Source of the DNA: Geodermatophilus pulveris | GTDB lineage: Bacteria > Actinomycetota > Actinomycetes > Mycobacteriales > Geodermatophilaceae | Assembly: GCF_900188375.1 (NCBI RefSeq) | Contig: NZ_FZOO01000001.1 | Location: 186,001-250,000 of the forward strand | Length of the DNA: 64,000 nucleotides | Direction: 5' to 3' | In this document: positions 1-9,661 of the stretch, one piece after another | Position numbering within the stretch: the stretch's first letter is position 1 | How the letters are laid out: every line of letters starts with the position of its first letter | Notes under the pieces: generated by a model | The model's database searches: none | What the model saw: the letters and a program-made list of their open reading frames with translations, nothing else | What the model was told of the DNA's origin: nothing | Program-made: the position numbers and the translations under genes

Positions 1-30
1 TAGGGGCCCGGCGTGGGTACCGTCGCCCCC

Positions 31-924
31 GTGGGACGAGTGACGAGCAGGACGCCGGTGCTGCGGATCCGCGGCGCGGCGCACAGCACCCGCCCGGACA
101 CCGTGGCCGCCGAGGAGCCGCTGGAGATCCGGCTGGGCGGGACGCCGCTGGCGGTCACCATGCGCACGCCCGGCGACGACTTCGACCTGGTGCACGGCTT
201 CCTGGCCACCGAGGCGGTGATCGCGTCGGCCGACGACGTGGCCGGCCTGCGCTACTGCAACTCCGTGGACGCCGAGGGCCGCAACACCTACAACGTGGTC
301 GACGTCGACCTCGCGCCGGGCGTGCAGCCGCCGGACACCGCGCTGGACCGCAACTTCTACACGTCGAGCTCGTGCGGGGTGTGCGGCAAGGCCAGCATCG
401 ACGCGATCCGCACGAAGACCCGCCACGACGTGGCCGGCGACGGCCTCCGGGTGCCGCTGGCCACGCTGCTCGCCCTGCCCGACCGGCTGCGGGCGGCCCA
501 GCAGGTGTTCGACAAGACCGGCGGGCTGCACGCGGCCGGCCTGTTCACCGCCGACGGCGAGCTGGTGGCCCTGCGGGAGGACGTCGGCCGGCACAACGCC
601 GTCGACAAGGTGGTCGGGGACGGCGTGCGCGCCGGGCGGCTGCCGCTGGCCGGGCACGTGCTGATGGTGAGCGGGCGGGCCAGCTTCGAGCTGACCCAGA
701 AGGCGGCGATGGCCGGCATCCCGGTGCTGGCCGCGGTCTCGGCGCCGTCGTCGCTGGCCGTCGAGCTGGCCGCCGACGTCGGCATCACGCTGGTCGGCTT
801 CCTGCGCGGCGACGGCTGCAACGTCTACACGTGCACGGAGCGCATCGTGCTGCCGGACGGGGCACAGGAGGCTCGACGCACGTCTGCGGCTCGCGACACG
901 TGGGGAGAGCCTCCTGTGCCCTAG
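31..924 (+). CDS. fdhD: Formate dehydrogenase accessory sulfurtransferase FdhD
   Basis: FdhD passes sulfur from a cysteine desulfurase to the molybdenum cofactor of formate dehydrogenase in the cytoplasm. The signature Cys pair CGVC is at residues 115-118, followed by the conserved KASID stretch, and the ending RGDGCNVYT is typical of the family. I chose the GTG at 31 because actinobacterial FdhD usually begins MGRVT; an in-frame GTG at 13 would add six residues. About 25 residues follow the usual family end, and most are encoded by a 15-bp-stem hairpin at 860-921. The gene converges with mog, and the two stops share the bases CTAG. No formate dehydrogenase gene is visible in the window. The identity is secure and the start is fairly secure. 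Confidence 0.93.
   Translation: MGRVTSRTPVLRIRGAAHSTRPDTVAAEEPLEIRLGGTPLAVTMRTPGDDFDLVHGFLATEAVIASADDVAGLRYCNSVDAEGRNTYNVVDVDLAPGVQPPDTALDRNFYTSSSCGVCGKASIDAIRTKTRHDVAGDGLRVPLATLLALPDRLRAAQQVFDKTGGLHAAGLFTADGELVALREDVGRHNAVDKVVGDGVRAGRLPLAGHVLMVSGRASFELTQKAAMAGIPVLAAVSAPSSLAVELAADVGITLVGFLRGDGCNVYTCTERIVLPDGAQEARRTSAARDTWGEPPVP
860..921. terminator. Perfect 15-bp inverted repeat, likely mog terminator inside the fdhD 3' end
   Basis: GGGCACAGGAGGCTC (860-874) pairs perfectly with 907-921. On the minus strand the hairpin begins directly after the mog stop, while on the plus strand it lies inside the last codons of fdhD. No T-run follows, as is common for actinobacterial hairpin terminators. 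The fold is seen; termination is inferred. Confidence 0.6.
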
Positions 925-1412
925 TGGTCGCCGCCGCGGAGCTGGGTGACCACGTGCGGCAGCAGCGGGCCGAGCACGGCCAGGGCGTCGCGCACCCCGC
1001 CGGTCGAGCCCGGCAGGTTCACCACCAGCGTGCGCCCGGCGGTGCCGGCCAGCCCCCGGGAGAGCACCGACGTCGGCACCTGCGGCTCGCCGTACCGGCG
1101 GACCGCCTCGGCGATGCCCGGCGCCTCGCGCTCCAGCACCCGGCGGGTCGCCTCGGGGGTGACGTCGGTGGGCGACAGCCCGGTGCCGCCGGTGGTGAGG
1201 ACGACGTCCGCGCCCGACGCCACCGCCTCGCGCAGGACGGTGACGAGCGCGTCGACGTCGTCGGGCCGCACGTGCGGACCCTCGACGGCGAACCCCAGTC
1301 CGCGCAGGCCCTCGGCCAGGGCCTGCCCGCTGCGGTCCGCGTAGACCCCGGCGGAGGCGCGGTTGGACGCGGTGACGACGACGGCGCGCGCGTCGCCCGG
1401 CAGCTCGCTCAC
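921..1412 (-). CDS. mog: Molybdopterin adenylyltransferase-type protein (MogA/MoaB family)
   Basis: Members of this family adenylylate molybdopterin before molybdate insertion by MoeA. The protein has about 163 residues and carries the [16 protein letters not shown] signature of the MoCF-binding fold, with [12 protein letters not shown] near the N-terminus. The start is the GTG at 1412, whose GTGA overlaps the moaC stop by 4 bases, so it is translationally coupled to moaC. A longer open frame upstream (to 1949) is out of frame with moaC and is not used. It is the last gene of a minus-strand moeA-moaC-mog cluster. MogA and MoaB cannot be separated by sequence alone here; the assignment to the family is firm. 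Confidence 0.9.
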   Translation of the reverse strand: MSELPGDARAVVVTASNRASAGVYADRSGQALAEGLRGLGFAVEGPHVRPDDVDALVTVLREAVASGADVVLTTGGTGLSPTDVTPEATRRVLEREAPGIAEAVRRYGEPQVPTSVLSRGLAGTAGRTLVVNLPGSTGGVRDALAVLGPLLPHVVTQLRGGDH

Positions 1413-1879
1413 CGGCGCCACTCCCCGCTCTTGCCGCCGGACTTGGCCAGCAGCCGGACGTCGGTGACCGACGCCCGCGGGTCGACGGCCTTGACCATGT
1501 CGATGACGGTCAGCCCGGCCACGGCCACGGAGGTGAGCGCCTCCATCTCCACGCCGGTCCGGTCCGCGGTGCGGGCGGTGGCGACGATCTCGACGGCGTC
1601 GTCGGCCACCGTCACGTCCACTGTCACCCCGTGCAGGGCGATCGGGTGGCACAGCGGCACCAGGTCCGGCGTGCGCTTGGCCCCGGCGATGCCGGCGATG
1701 CGGGCGACGGCGACGGCGTCGCCCTTGGGCACCCCCTCGCCGCGCAGCAACGCAACCACCTCCGGGCTCACCAGCACCCGGCCGGCAGCGGTGGCCTCGC
1801 GGGCGGTGACCGGCTTGGCGGAGACGTCGACCATCCGGGCGGCGCCGGCCTCGTCGACGTGCGTGAGCCTGTCGCTCAT
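1409..1879 (-). CDS. moaC: Cyclic pyranopterin monophosphate synthase MoaC
   Basis: MoaC converts the MoaA product into cyclic pyranopterin monophosphate, an early step of molybdenum cofactor synthesis. At 156 residues it has the family length. It shows the N-terminal MVDVSAKPVTAREA motif, the PLCHPI core and a KAVDP segment near the C-terminus. A ribosome binding site (GGAGG, minus strand, about 1888-1892) precedes the ATG at 1879. It overlaps mog by 4 bases and lies 82 bases after moeA; that gap holds a structured repeat. No moaA is present in the window, so the early pathway must be encoded elsewhere. Confidence 0.95.
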   Translation of the reverse strand: MSDRLTHVDEAGAARMVDVSAKPVTAREATAAGRVLVSPEVVALLRGEGVPKGDAVAVARIAGIAGAKRTPDLVPLCHPIALHGVTVDVTVADDAVEIVATARTADRTGVEMEALTSVAVAGLTVIDMVKAVDPRASVTDVRLLAKSGGKSGEWRR

Positions 1880-1903
1880 CGCAGCGCTCCTCCGTTCGTC
1901 TCC

Positions 1904-1955
1904 GGTCCTGCTCCGCTCCCCGCTCGCCGGCGCTCGCTGCGATGCGCACAGGACC
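1904..1955 (-). repeat. Structured element after moeA, related to the repeats after sucD
   Basis: On the minus strand, GGTCCTG (1955-1949) and CAGGACC (1910-1904) bracket an interior reading GCATCGCAGCGAGCGCC then GGCGAGCGGGGAGCGGA. The interior closely matches the 83-bp tandem units at 44053-44301, which have a different closing stem (CCCGG/CCGGG). Both follow a stop codon. Similarity and fold are seen by eye; function (terminator or processing site) is inferred. Confidence 0.5.
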
Positions 1956-1961
1956 GTCGAC

Positions 1962-3155
1962 TCACTGGAGTGCTCCTTCGATCAGCACGACGTCCACCGG
2001 GGCCCCGGCGGGCAGCTCGGTGACGTCCTCGGGGACGACGACCAGGCAGTTGGCGCGGGCCAGGTGGGCGACCAGGTGCGAGCCGGGCCCGCCGACCTGG
2101 GAGACGGTGCCGGCGTCGTAGCGGCCGCGCAGGAACTGCCGCCGCCCCGCCGGGGAGCGCAGCGGCGCGGTGAGCGTGGCCGGGGCGCGCAGCCGGCCGG
2201 GCGCGGCGTGGCCGAGCGCGCGGCGCAGCGCCGGGCGGACGAACACCTCGAAGGAGACGAAGGAGCTCACCGGGTTGCCGGGCAGCGTGACCACCGGGAC
2301 GCCGTCCACCGTGCCGGCCCCCTGCGGGCCGCCGGGCTGCATGGCCACCTTGACGAACTGCACGGTGCCCAGCTCGGCGAACGCGTCCTTGACCACCTCG
2401 TAGGCCCCGGCGCTGACCCCGCCGCTGGTGACCAGCAGGTCGGCGGTCGGCAGCTCGGCGCGCACGGTGGCCAGGAACTCGCCGACGTCGTCGGGGACGA
2501 AGTGCAGCCGCCGCGCCGTCCCCCCGGCGTCCTCCACGGCCGCGACCAGCAGCGCGGAGTTCGACTCGTAGATCTGCCCGGGCAGCAGCGGCTCCCCGGG
2601 GTCGACCAGCTCGCTGCCGGTGGACAGCACCAGCACCCGCGGGCGGCGGCGCACCCACAGGGTCCGCGCGCCGACGGCGGCGGCCAGGCCCAGCTGGGCG
2701 GCGCCGAGCGGGGTGCCGGCGGTCAGCGCGACGGTGCCCGCGGTGATGTCCTCCCCGGCGCGGCGCAGGTGGGTACCGGGGGCGGGGGCGTCGCGGATCT
2801 CGACCACGTCGGTGGCGCCGTCGGTCAGCTCGACCGGCACGACGACGTCGGCGCCGTCGGGCAGCGGGGCGCCGGTCATGATCCGCTGCACGGTGCCCGG
2901 CTCGAGCGGGCGGACGTCGGTGCGCCCGGCGGGGACGTCGTCGGCGACCGGGAGCCGCACCGGCAGCGCGGCCACCTCGGCCGAACGCGCGGCGTAGCCG
3001 TCCATCGCGGAGTTGTCGAAGCCGGGCAGCGACACCTGCGCGGTCACGTCCCGGGCGAGCACCCGGTTGTGCGCGGCCGCCAGCGGGACCTCCTCGTCGT
3101 CCAGCGGGGCGAGCAGCCCCGCGACGACCGCCTGGTGTTCCTCGACCGTGCGCAC
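1962..3155 (-). CDS. moeA: Molybdopterin molybdenumtransferase MoeA
   Basis: MoeA inserts molybdate into adenylylated molybdopterin. The protein shows an N-terminal domain with NSAMDGYA, a GEDI segment, the central MoCF-binding core with LSTGSELV and TSGGVSAGAYE, and PGNPVSSFVSFEVFV before the C-terminal domain. The GTG at 3155 (VRTVEEH) is preferred because family members begin close to this point; an in-frame ATG at 3200 would add 15 residues of unlikely sequence. It is first in the minus-strand moeA-moaC-mog cluster and divergent from the carbonic anhydrase gene. Confidence 0.94.
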   Translation of the reverse strand: MRTVEEHQAVVAGLLAPLDDEEVPLAAAHNRVLARDVTAQVSLPGFDNSAMDGYAARSAEVAALPVRLPVADDVPAGRTDVRPLEPGTVQRIMTGAPLPDGADVVVPVELTDGATDVVEIRDAPAPGTHLRRAGEDITAGTVALTAGTPLGAAQLGLAAAVGARTLWVRRRPRVLVLSTGSELVDPGEPLLPGQIYESNSALLVAAVEDAGGTARRLHFVPDDVGEFLATVRAELPTADLLVTSGGVSAGAYEVVKDAFAELGTVQFVKVAMQPGGPQGAGTVDGVPVVTLPGNPVSSFVSFEVFVRPALRRALGHAAPGRLRAPATLTAPLRSPAGRRQFLRGRYDAGTVSQVGGPGSHLVAHLARANCLVVVPEDVTELPAGAPVDVVLIEGALQ

Positions 3156-3222
3156 GCGCCCATCCTGACCGATCGGCGGCAGGGGCACGGGGGAGGGCAC
3201 CCCGGGGCACCGGGTCCGTCGC

Positions 3223-3228
3223 TAGGGT
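3223..3228 (+). promoter_or_regulatory. -10 hexamer TAGGGT for the carbonic anhydrase gene
   Basis: TAGGGT fits the actinobacterial TAnnnT -10 pattern. It would start a transcript with a leader of roughly 20-25 bases containing the G-rich ribosome binding site GAGGGGGGAG before the GTG at 3255. No clear -35 was found. Confidence 0.45.
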
Positions 3229-3254
3229 CGGGCCAGCCGGACGAGGGGGGAGCC

Positions 3255-3749
3255 GTGGCCGAGCTGGACCGCATGCTGGAGGCGAACGCGCAGTACGCGG
3301 CGCAGGCGCCCGGGGGGCTGCCGGCGCCGCCGGCCCGCGCGGTCGCCGTCGTGGCGTGCATGGACGCGCGCATGGACGTGTTCCGCATCCTGGGCCTGCA
3401 GCCCGGCGACGCCCACGTCATCCGCAACGCCGGCGGCGTCGTCACCCAGGACACGCTGCGCTCCGTCACCGTCTCCCAGCACGTGCTCGGCACCCGCGAG
3501 GTCGTGCTGGTGCACCACACCCGCTGCGGGATGGAGGGGGCCGACGAGGCCGCGCTGCTCGACCGGGTGGAGCAGGCCACCGGCGCGCGGCCGGACTGGC
3601 CGGTGCAGGCGTTCGCCGACGTCGAGGAGGACGTCCGGGAGTCCGTCCGGCAGCTGCGCGCCTGCCCGTACCTGCTCTCCCGCGACGTCCGGGGCACCGT
3701 CTACGACGTGGACACCGGGCTGCTCCGCGAGGTCGTCGTCCCGGACTGA
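3255..3749 (+). CDS. Beta-class carbonic anhydrase (Rv1284 type)
   Basis: The enzyme interconverts CO2 and bicarbonate, supplying bicarbonate for carboxylations. In 164 residues it has ACMDAR (Cys35, Asp37, Arg39) and HHTRCG (His88, Cys91); Cys35, His88 and Cys91 are the expected zinc ligands and Asp37/Arg39 the catalytic dyad. Numbering and length match mycobacterial Rv1284. HVIRNAG is also conserved. The GTG at 3255 follows a strong G-rich ribosome binding site. It stands alone between moeA (divergent) and rplM. The family is certain; the physiological role is inferred from homologues. Confidence 0.93.
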   Translation: MAELDRMLEANAQYAAQAPGGLPAPPARAVAVVACMDARMDVFRILGLQPGDAHVIRNAGGVVTQDTLRSVTVSQHVLGTREVVLVHHTRCGMEGADEAALLDRVEQATGARPDWPVQAFADVEEDVRESVRQLRACPYLLSRDVRGTVYDVDTGLLREVVVPD

Positions 3750-3781
3750 CCGCGGGCCGGAGGCCCCCGCCGGCCGGCTGG

Positions 3782-3787
3782 TATCGT
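3782..3787 (+). promoter_or_regulatory. Candidate -10 (TATCGT) of the rplM-rpsI-glmM operon
   Basis: TATCGT matches TAnnnT and stands out from the GC-rich surroundings. It implies a leader of about 100 bases before rplM at 3896, long enough to hold an autoregulatory ribosomal-protein leader, but I see no recognisable leader structure. Confidence 0.4.
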
Positions 3788-3895
3788 CGGCCGCTGGTGT
3801 GCGGAGCCGGCTGGTGCCCGCGCGCCGGTCCCGTCTCCCGTGCTCGGTGAGGCGATCCACCAGCCGCCCCGACGACGACGGAGGACACGAGCGCC

Positions 3896-4339
3896 GTGCG
3901 CACGTACACCCCCAAGCCCGGCGACATCAGCCGGGCGTGGCACGTCATCGACGCCACCGACGTGGTGCTCGGTCGACTCGCCAGCCAGACCGCGATCCTG
4001 CTCCGCGGCAAGCACAAGCCCCAGTACGCCCCGCACGTCGACGTCGGCGACTTCGTCGTCATCGTCAACGCCGGGCAGGTGGCCCTCACCGGCTCCAAGC
4101 GGGACGAGAAGATCGCCTACCGCCACTCCGGCTACCCGGGCGGCCTCAAGCGGATCAACGTCGGCGACCAGCTGCGCACCCACCCCGACCGCGTCGTCGA
4201 GCGCGCGGTCAAGGGCATGCTCCCGCACAACAGCCTGGGCCGTCAGATGCTCAAGAAGCTGAAGGTGTACGCGGGCCCCGAGCACCCGCACGCCGCCCAG
4301 CAGCCCCAGACCTACGAGATCAAGCAGGTGGCCCAGTGA
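3896..4339 (+). CDS. rplM: 50S ribosomal protein L13
   Basis: L13 is an early-assembly protein of the large ribosomal subunit that binds 23S rRNA. At 147 residues it has the standard length, with the family start [10 protein letters not shown], then [26 protein letters not shown], the [10 protein letters not shown] motif, and [13 protein letters not shown] near the C-terminus. The start is a GTG at 3896, after GGAGGACACGAG. It overlaps rpsI by 4 bases (GTGA), the universal rplM-rpsI pair. Expression probably comes from the -10 near 3782. Confidence 0.98.
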   Translation: MRTYTPKPGDISRAWHVIDATDVVLGRLASQTAILLRGKHKPQYAPHVDVGDFVVIVNAGQVALTGSKRDEKIAYRHSGYPGGLKRINVGDQLRTHPDRVVERAVKGMLPHNSLGRQMLKKLKVYAGPEHPHAAQQPQTYEIKQVAQ

Positions 4340-4755
4340 CGACCGCCCTCACCGTGACCGACGCCGAGGGGCGTCCGGTGCAGACCGTCGGCCGGCGCAA
4401 GGAGGCCATCGTCCGCGTGCGCCTGCTGCCGGGCACCGGCCAGTTCCGGCTCAACGGCCGCACCATCGAGGAGTACTTCCCGAACAAGGTGCACCAGCAG
4501 CTCATCCGTGAGCCGTTCGTGACCGTCGAGCGGACCGAGCAGTACGACGTCGTCGGCATCCTCCGGGGTGGCGGCGTCAGCGGCCAGGCCGGCGCGCTGC
4601 GCCTGGCGATCGCCCGCGCGCTCATCGCCGTCGAGGCCGACGACCGCCCGGCCCTGAAGAAGGCCGGCTTCCTGACCCGGGACCCCCGCGTCACCGAGCG
4701 CAAGAAGTACGGGCTCAAGAAGGCCCGCAAGGCGCCCCAGTACTCGAAGCGCTGA
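4336..4755 (+). CDS. rpsI: 30S ribosomal protein S9
   Basis: S9 is a small-subunit protein whose C-terminal tail reaches the P-site tRNA. The 139-residue product has the [13 protein letters not shown] opening, the central [19 protein letters not shown] segment, and the basic tail ending in QYSKR; the final Lys-Arg is the conserved P-site contact. The start is the GTG at 4336 that overlaps the rplM stop. glmM follows after 11 bases, so the three genes are probably one transcript, as in mycobacteria. Confidence 0.98.
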   Translation: MTTALTVTDAEGRPVQTVGRRKEAIVRVRLLPGTGQFRLNGRTIEEYFPNKVHQQLIREPFVTVERTEQYDVVGILRGGGVSGQAGALRLAIARALIAVEADDRPALKKAGFLTRDPRVTERKKYGLKKARKAPQYSKR

Positions 4756-4766
4756 CCGGTACGCCC

Positions 4767-6110
4767 GTGGGTCGCCTCTTCGGGACCGACGGCGTCCGGG
4801 GTCGGGCCAACGCCGACCTCACGCCGGAGCTGGCCCTCTCGGTGGCACGTGCTGCCGCCGGCGTGCTCGCCGACCGCGACGGGACCCAGCGTCCCGTCGC
4901 GGTCGTCGGCCGTGACCCCCGCGCCAGCGGCGAGATGCTCGAGGCCGCCGTCGTGGCGGGCCTCGCCAGCGCCGGCGCGCAGGTGCTGCGGGCCGGGGTG
5001 CTGCCCACCCCGGCGATCGCGCAGCTCACCGCGCACACCGGCGCCGACCTCGGCGTGATGATCTCCGCCAGCCACAACCCGATGCCGGACAACGGCATCA
5101 AGCTGTTCAGCCGCGGCGGGCACAAGCTGCCCGACGCGGTCGAGGCCGCCATCGAGCAGGCCGTGACCGCCGGCCAGACCGACGGCCCCCGGCCCACCGG
5201 CGCAGGGGTGGGCCGGGTCTCCGACCTCACCGACGCCGGCCCGGTCTACGTCGAGCACCTGCTGTCGACGGTCGGCCGGCCGCTGTCCGGCCTCACCCTC
5301 GTCGTGGACTGCGCGCACGGCTCGGCTGCCGTGTGCGCCCCGGAGGTCTACCGGCGGGCCGGTGCCACCGTGCACGTGATCGGCGGCGACCCCGACGGCT
5401 GGAACATCAACGACGGCATCGGCTCCACGCACCTCGGCCCGCTCACCGAGGCCGTCCGCGCGCACGGCGCCGACCTGGGCATCGCCCACGACGGGGACGC
5501 CGACCGCTGCCTGGCGGTCACCGCGGCCGGCGACGTCATCGACGGCGACGCGATCCTCGCCGTCTGTGCGCTCGGCCTGCACGAGCACGGCCGGCTCGCC
5601 GGTGACACCGTCGTCGCGACGGTGATGAGCAACCTGGGCTTCCACCACACGATGCGTGCCGCCGGGATCGCGGTGCACACCACCGCGGTCGGGGACCGGT
5701 ACGTGCTGGAGGCGCTGCGGGCGCACGGGCTGAGCCTGGGCGGCGAGCAGAGCGGGCACCTGGTGTTCCTCGACCACGCCACCACGGGCGACGGGCTGCT
5801 CACCGGGCTGGCGCTGCTGTCCCGGATGGCCGAGACCGGGGTGTCCCTGGCCGAGCTGGCCTCGGTGGTGCACCGGCTGCCGCAGACGCTGGTCAACGTG
5901 CCGGTGCGCGACCGGATGGCGGTGTCGGCGAGCGACGAGGTCGCGGCGGCGGTCAACCGGTGCGAGGCCGAGCTCGGGGCCGACGGCCGGGTGCTGCTGC
6001 GCCCCTCGGGCACCGAGCAGCTGGTGCGGGTGATGGTCGAGGCGCCCACCCAGGAGCACGCCGACGCGATCGCCCAGCGCCTGGCCGCGGTCGTCGCCGC
6101 CGTCGACTAG
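4767..6110 (+). CDS. glmM: Phosphoglucosamine mutase GlmM
   Basis: GlmM interconverts glucosamine-6-phosphate and glucosamine-1-phosphate, supplying UDP-GlcNAc for peptidoglycan. At 447 residues it has family length. Domain 1 carries the active-site ISASHNP motif, with the phosphorylated Ser at residue 102; a DGDADR metal loop follows, then the sugar-binding GGEQSGH and the phosphate-binding [12 protein letters not shown] near the C-terminus. The GTG at 4767 gives the normal N-terminus [11 protein letters not shown]. It completes the rplM-rpsI-glmM unit and overlaps the converging epimerase-like gene by 4 bases. Confidence 0.97.
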   Translation: MGRLFGTDGVRGRANADLTPELALSVARAAAGVLADRDGTQRPVAVVGRDPRASGEMLEAAVVAGLASAGAQVLRAGVLPTPAIAQLTAHTGADLGVMISASHNPMPDNGIKLFSRGGHKLPDAVEAAIEQAVTAGQTDGPRPTGAGVGRVSDLTDAGPVYVEHLLSTVGRPLSGLTLVVDCAHGSAAVCAPEVYRRAGATVHVIGGDPDGWNINDGIGSTHLGPLTEAVRAHGADLGIAHDGDADRCLAVTAAGDVIDGDAILAVCALGLHEHGRLAGDTVVATVMSNLGFHHTMRAAGIAVHTTAVGDRYVLEALRAHGLSLGGEQSGHLVFLDHATTGDGLLTGLALLSRMAETGVSLAELASVVHRLPQTLVNVPVRDRMAVSASDEVAAAVNRCEAELGADGRVLLRPSGTEQLVRVMVEAPTQEHADAIAQRLAAVVAAVD

Positions 6111-7144
6111 CGCTCTCGGCGACCTCCGGCCACCCGCGCCCACTCGGCCAGGAGTGCCTGTTCCCGCCGGGCCGCCTCGGGGGTGTCCAGCCCCTCGCCG
6201 GCCGCATCCGCCCGCGCCCAGCGGAGCGTGTCGCGGGCGGTGTCCTCGGCCGGGCGGAAGACCAGGCCGGCGGCGAGCGCGGCGGAGGAGTCGACCGCCG
6301 ACTGGGGGATCTGGTCCTCGGGGTACCACAGCGGCCGCGACTCCTCCTCGACGTCGGCCAGCCGGGCGCGCAGCAGGTCCTCGCCCACCCAGGTGAACCC
6401 GACGTCGCCGGGCGCCCCGCCGGCCGCGCGCAGGCACGCGGCCAGCACCTCCCGCAGCGGCTCCGCCCGGCCCGGGCCGACGGTGTTGAGGACCCCGCCC
6501 CGCCCGGCGGCCAGCGCGGCCACGATCCAGCCGGCGACGTCCCGGGCGTCGCTGTACTGCACCGGGCGGTCGGGGTCCCCGGGCGCCAGCACGGTGCGCG
6601 GGCGCTCCCCGGTGAGCGCCCGGGACAGCCGCAGCGGCCAGTAGGTGAAGCGGTGCGACGGGTCGCGCGGGCCGACCATGATGCCCACCCGGGGGAACAG
6701 CGCGGGACCGTCGAAGCCCTCGCGCACCGCCCGCTCGGCGGCCAGCTTGGCCAGCGACCGCTCCTGCAGCGGGTCGTCGTCCGGCTGGACCCCGGCCGCC
6801 CGGACCGGCGCGCGCTCGTCGGGCACGTCGGGACCCTCCGGGGCGTAGACGCTCATCCCGGACACGTAGCCGTACACGCCGACCGACCCGGACAGGAGCT
6901 CCGCCGTCGCGCGCACCGCGGGGGCGCCGGGCCCGGTGTCGGTGAAGGTGTCGAGGACGGCGTCCCACTCCCGGCCGCGCAGCACGCCGAGGTCGCCGGT
7001 GCGGTCCCCGCGCAGCACCTCGACGCCGTCGTGGGGGGTGCGCCCGGACCGGCTGAGGACGCTCACCTCCGCGCCGGCGGCCAGCGCCGCGGCCACCGCG
7101 TGGAAGCCGAGGAACCCGCCGCCACCCAGCACCAGCAGCCGCAC
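6107..7144 (-). CDS. NAD(P)-dependent epimerase/dehydratase-like SDR protein
   Basis: This is an extended short-chain dehydrogenase/reductase of 345 residues. It begins with a Rossmann motif [13 protein letters not shown] (the expected GxxGxxG) and has a tail of about 100 residues after the core. The YxxxK region is degenerate: the stretch after [14 protein letters not shown] reads [10 protein letters not shown], so catalytic activity is uncertain. Similar proteins in actinobacteria are annotated as NAD-dependent epimerase/dehydratase or reductase with unknown substrate. The GTG at 7144 follows a G-rich ribosome binding site. It sits antisense between glmM and glmS, a pair more often separated only by co-directional genes, so it looks like a lineage-specific insertion. 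Confidence 0.75.
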   Translation of the reverse strand: MRLLVLGGGGFLGFHAVAAALAAGAEVSVLSRSGRTPHDGVEVLRGDRTGDLGVLRGREWDAVLDTFTDTGPGAPAVRATAELLSGSVGVYGYVSGMSVYAPEGPDVPDERAPVRAAGVQPDDDPLQERSLAKLAAERAVREGFDGPALFPRVGIMVGPRDPSHRFTYWPLRLSRALTGERPRTVLAPGDPDRPVQYSDARDVAGWIVAALAAGRGGVLNTVGPGRAEPLREVLAACLRAAGGAPGDVGFTWVGEDLLRARLADVEEESRPLWYPEDQIPQSAVDSSAALAAGLVFRPAEDTARDTLRWARADAAGEGLDTPEAARREQALLAEWARVAGGRRER

Positions 7145-7284
7145 CGGACCCCCTCCCCGCCGTCCCGGCGGACGCTACCCGCGCCCGACCGGCACGGGCG
7201 GTGCCGGTGTGACCGGAGTGGTGCGCCCGGGCGGGTGGCTCATCCGTTGTGGCGAGGCGGGACGGAGGGGTCCGGTCCCGCCGG

Positions 7285-7290
7285 TAACCT
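7285..7290 (+). promoter_or_regulatory. -10 hexamer TAACCT for leaderless glmS
   Basis: TAACCT ends 7 bases before the ATG of glmS and no ribosome binding site lies between, so the transcript probably starts at or next to the start codon. Confidence 0.6.
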
Positions 7291-7297
7291 CGGGCGA

Positions 7298-9175
<1,878 letters not shown>

Positions 9176-9244
9176 CAGGAGGACCCCTCCGCCCGGCCAC
9201 GACTCGCTCCGCTCGCGGCGGGGCCCTGCGGAGGGGCCGTTCCC
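9176..9244 (+). repeat. Post-stop structured repeat, copy A (after glmS)
   Basis: It begins directly after the glmS TAG. The outer arms GGACCCCTCC and GGAGGGGCC pair, and the interior reads CCACGACTCGCTCCGCTCGCGGCGGGG. The same plan recurs at 19152, 39677, 43117, 48949 and 56611. It probably acts as a terminator. The acpS -10 begins right behind it. Confidence 0.6.
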
Positions 9245-9250
9245 TACACT
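9245..9250 (+). promoter_or_regulatory. -10 hexamer TACACT for leaderless acpS
   Basis: TACACT ends 6 bases before the GTG at 9257, with no ribosome binding site between. It would drive the tightly overlapping acpS-nnr-alr-hydrolase-udg-tsaE run. Confidence 0.6.
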
Positions 9251-9256
9251 CGCCAG

Positions 9257-9661
9257 GTGATCATCGGGGTCGGGATCGACGTGGTGCCGGTGGACCGGTT
9301 CGCCGAGTCCCTGACCCGCACACCGGGCCTGCGCGACCGGCTGTTCACCGCCGCCGAGCAGCGCACGCCGCGGGGCGCGCCGCGCAGCGGGGAGTCGCTG
9401 GCCGCCCGCTTCGCCGCCAAGGAGGCCGTCGCCAAGGCGCTCGGCGCCCCCGGCGACCTGCACTGGCACGACGCGGAGGTCTGCGTCGGCGACCACGGCC
9501 GGCCGCACCTGGAGGTCCGCGGCACCGTGGCCGGGCGGGCGGCGCACCTCGGGGTCACCTCCTGGCACCTCTCGCTGAGCCACGACGGCGGCATCGCCTC
9601 GGCCGTGGTGGTCGCCGAGGGCCCGGGGCAGGCGCCGGTGAGCGGCGGGGAGGCGGGGTGA
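9257..9661 (+). CDS. acpS: Holo-[acyl-carrier-protein] synthase AcpS
   Basis: AcpS transfers 4'-phosphopantetheine from CoA to the serine of acyl carrier proteins. The 134-residue protein has the [14 protein letters not shown] opening with the metal-binding Asp and the second signature [17 protein letters not shown], where the Glu binds magnesium. The GTG at 9257 sits 6 bases behind a -10 hexamer, consistent with leaderless translation. It overlaps nnr by 4 bases. The order acpS-nnr-alr is conserved in actinobacteria. Confidence 0.96.
   Translation: MIIGVGIDVVPVDRFAESLTRTPGLRDRLFTAAEQRTPRGAPRSGESLAARFAAKEAVAKALGAPGDLHWHDAEVCVGDHGRPHLEVRGTVAGRAAHLGVTSWHLSLSHDGGIASAVVVAEGPGQAPVSGGEAG

Noticed and set aside
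921..1949. A possible MoaC-MogA-like fusion frame of 342 residues
   Set aside because: The upstream part is out of frame with moaC and has no MoaC motifs. The GTG at 1412 with its 4-base overlap gives the normal mog product.
3791..3895. Ribosomal protein L13 autoregulatory leader
   Set aside because: The roughly 100-base leader could hold one, but no known leader structure was recognised by eye.
7145..7297. Search for a glmS ribozyme or riboswitch
   Set aside because: No ribozyme core visible, and the -10 seven bases before the ATG leaves no leader.
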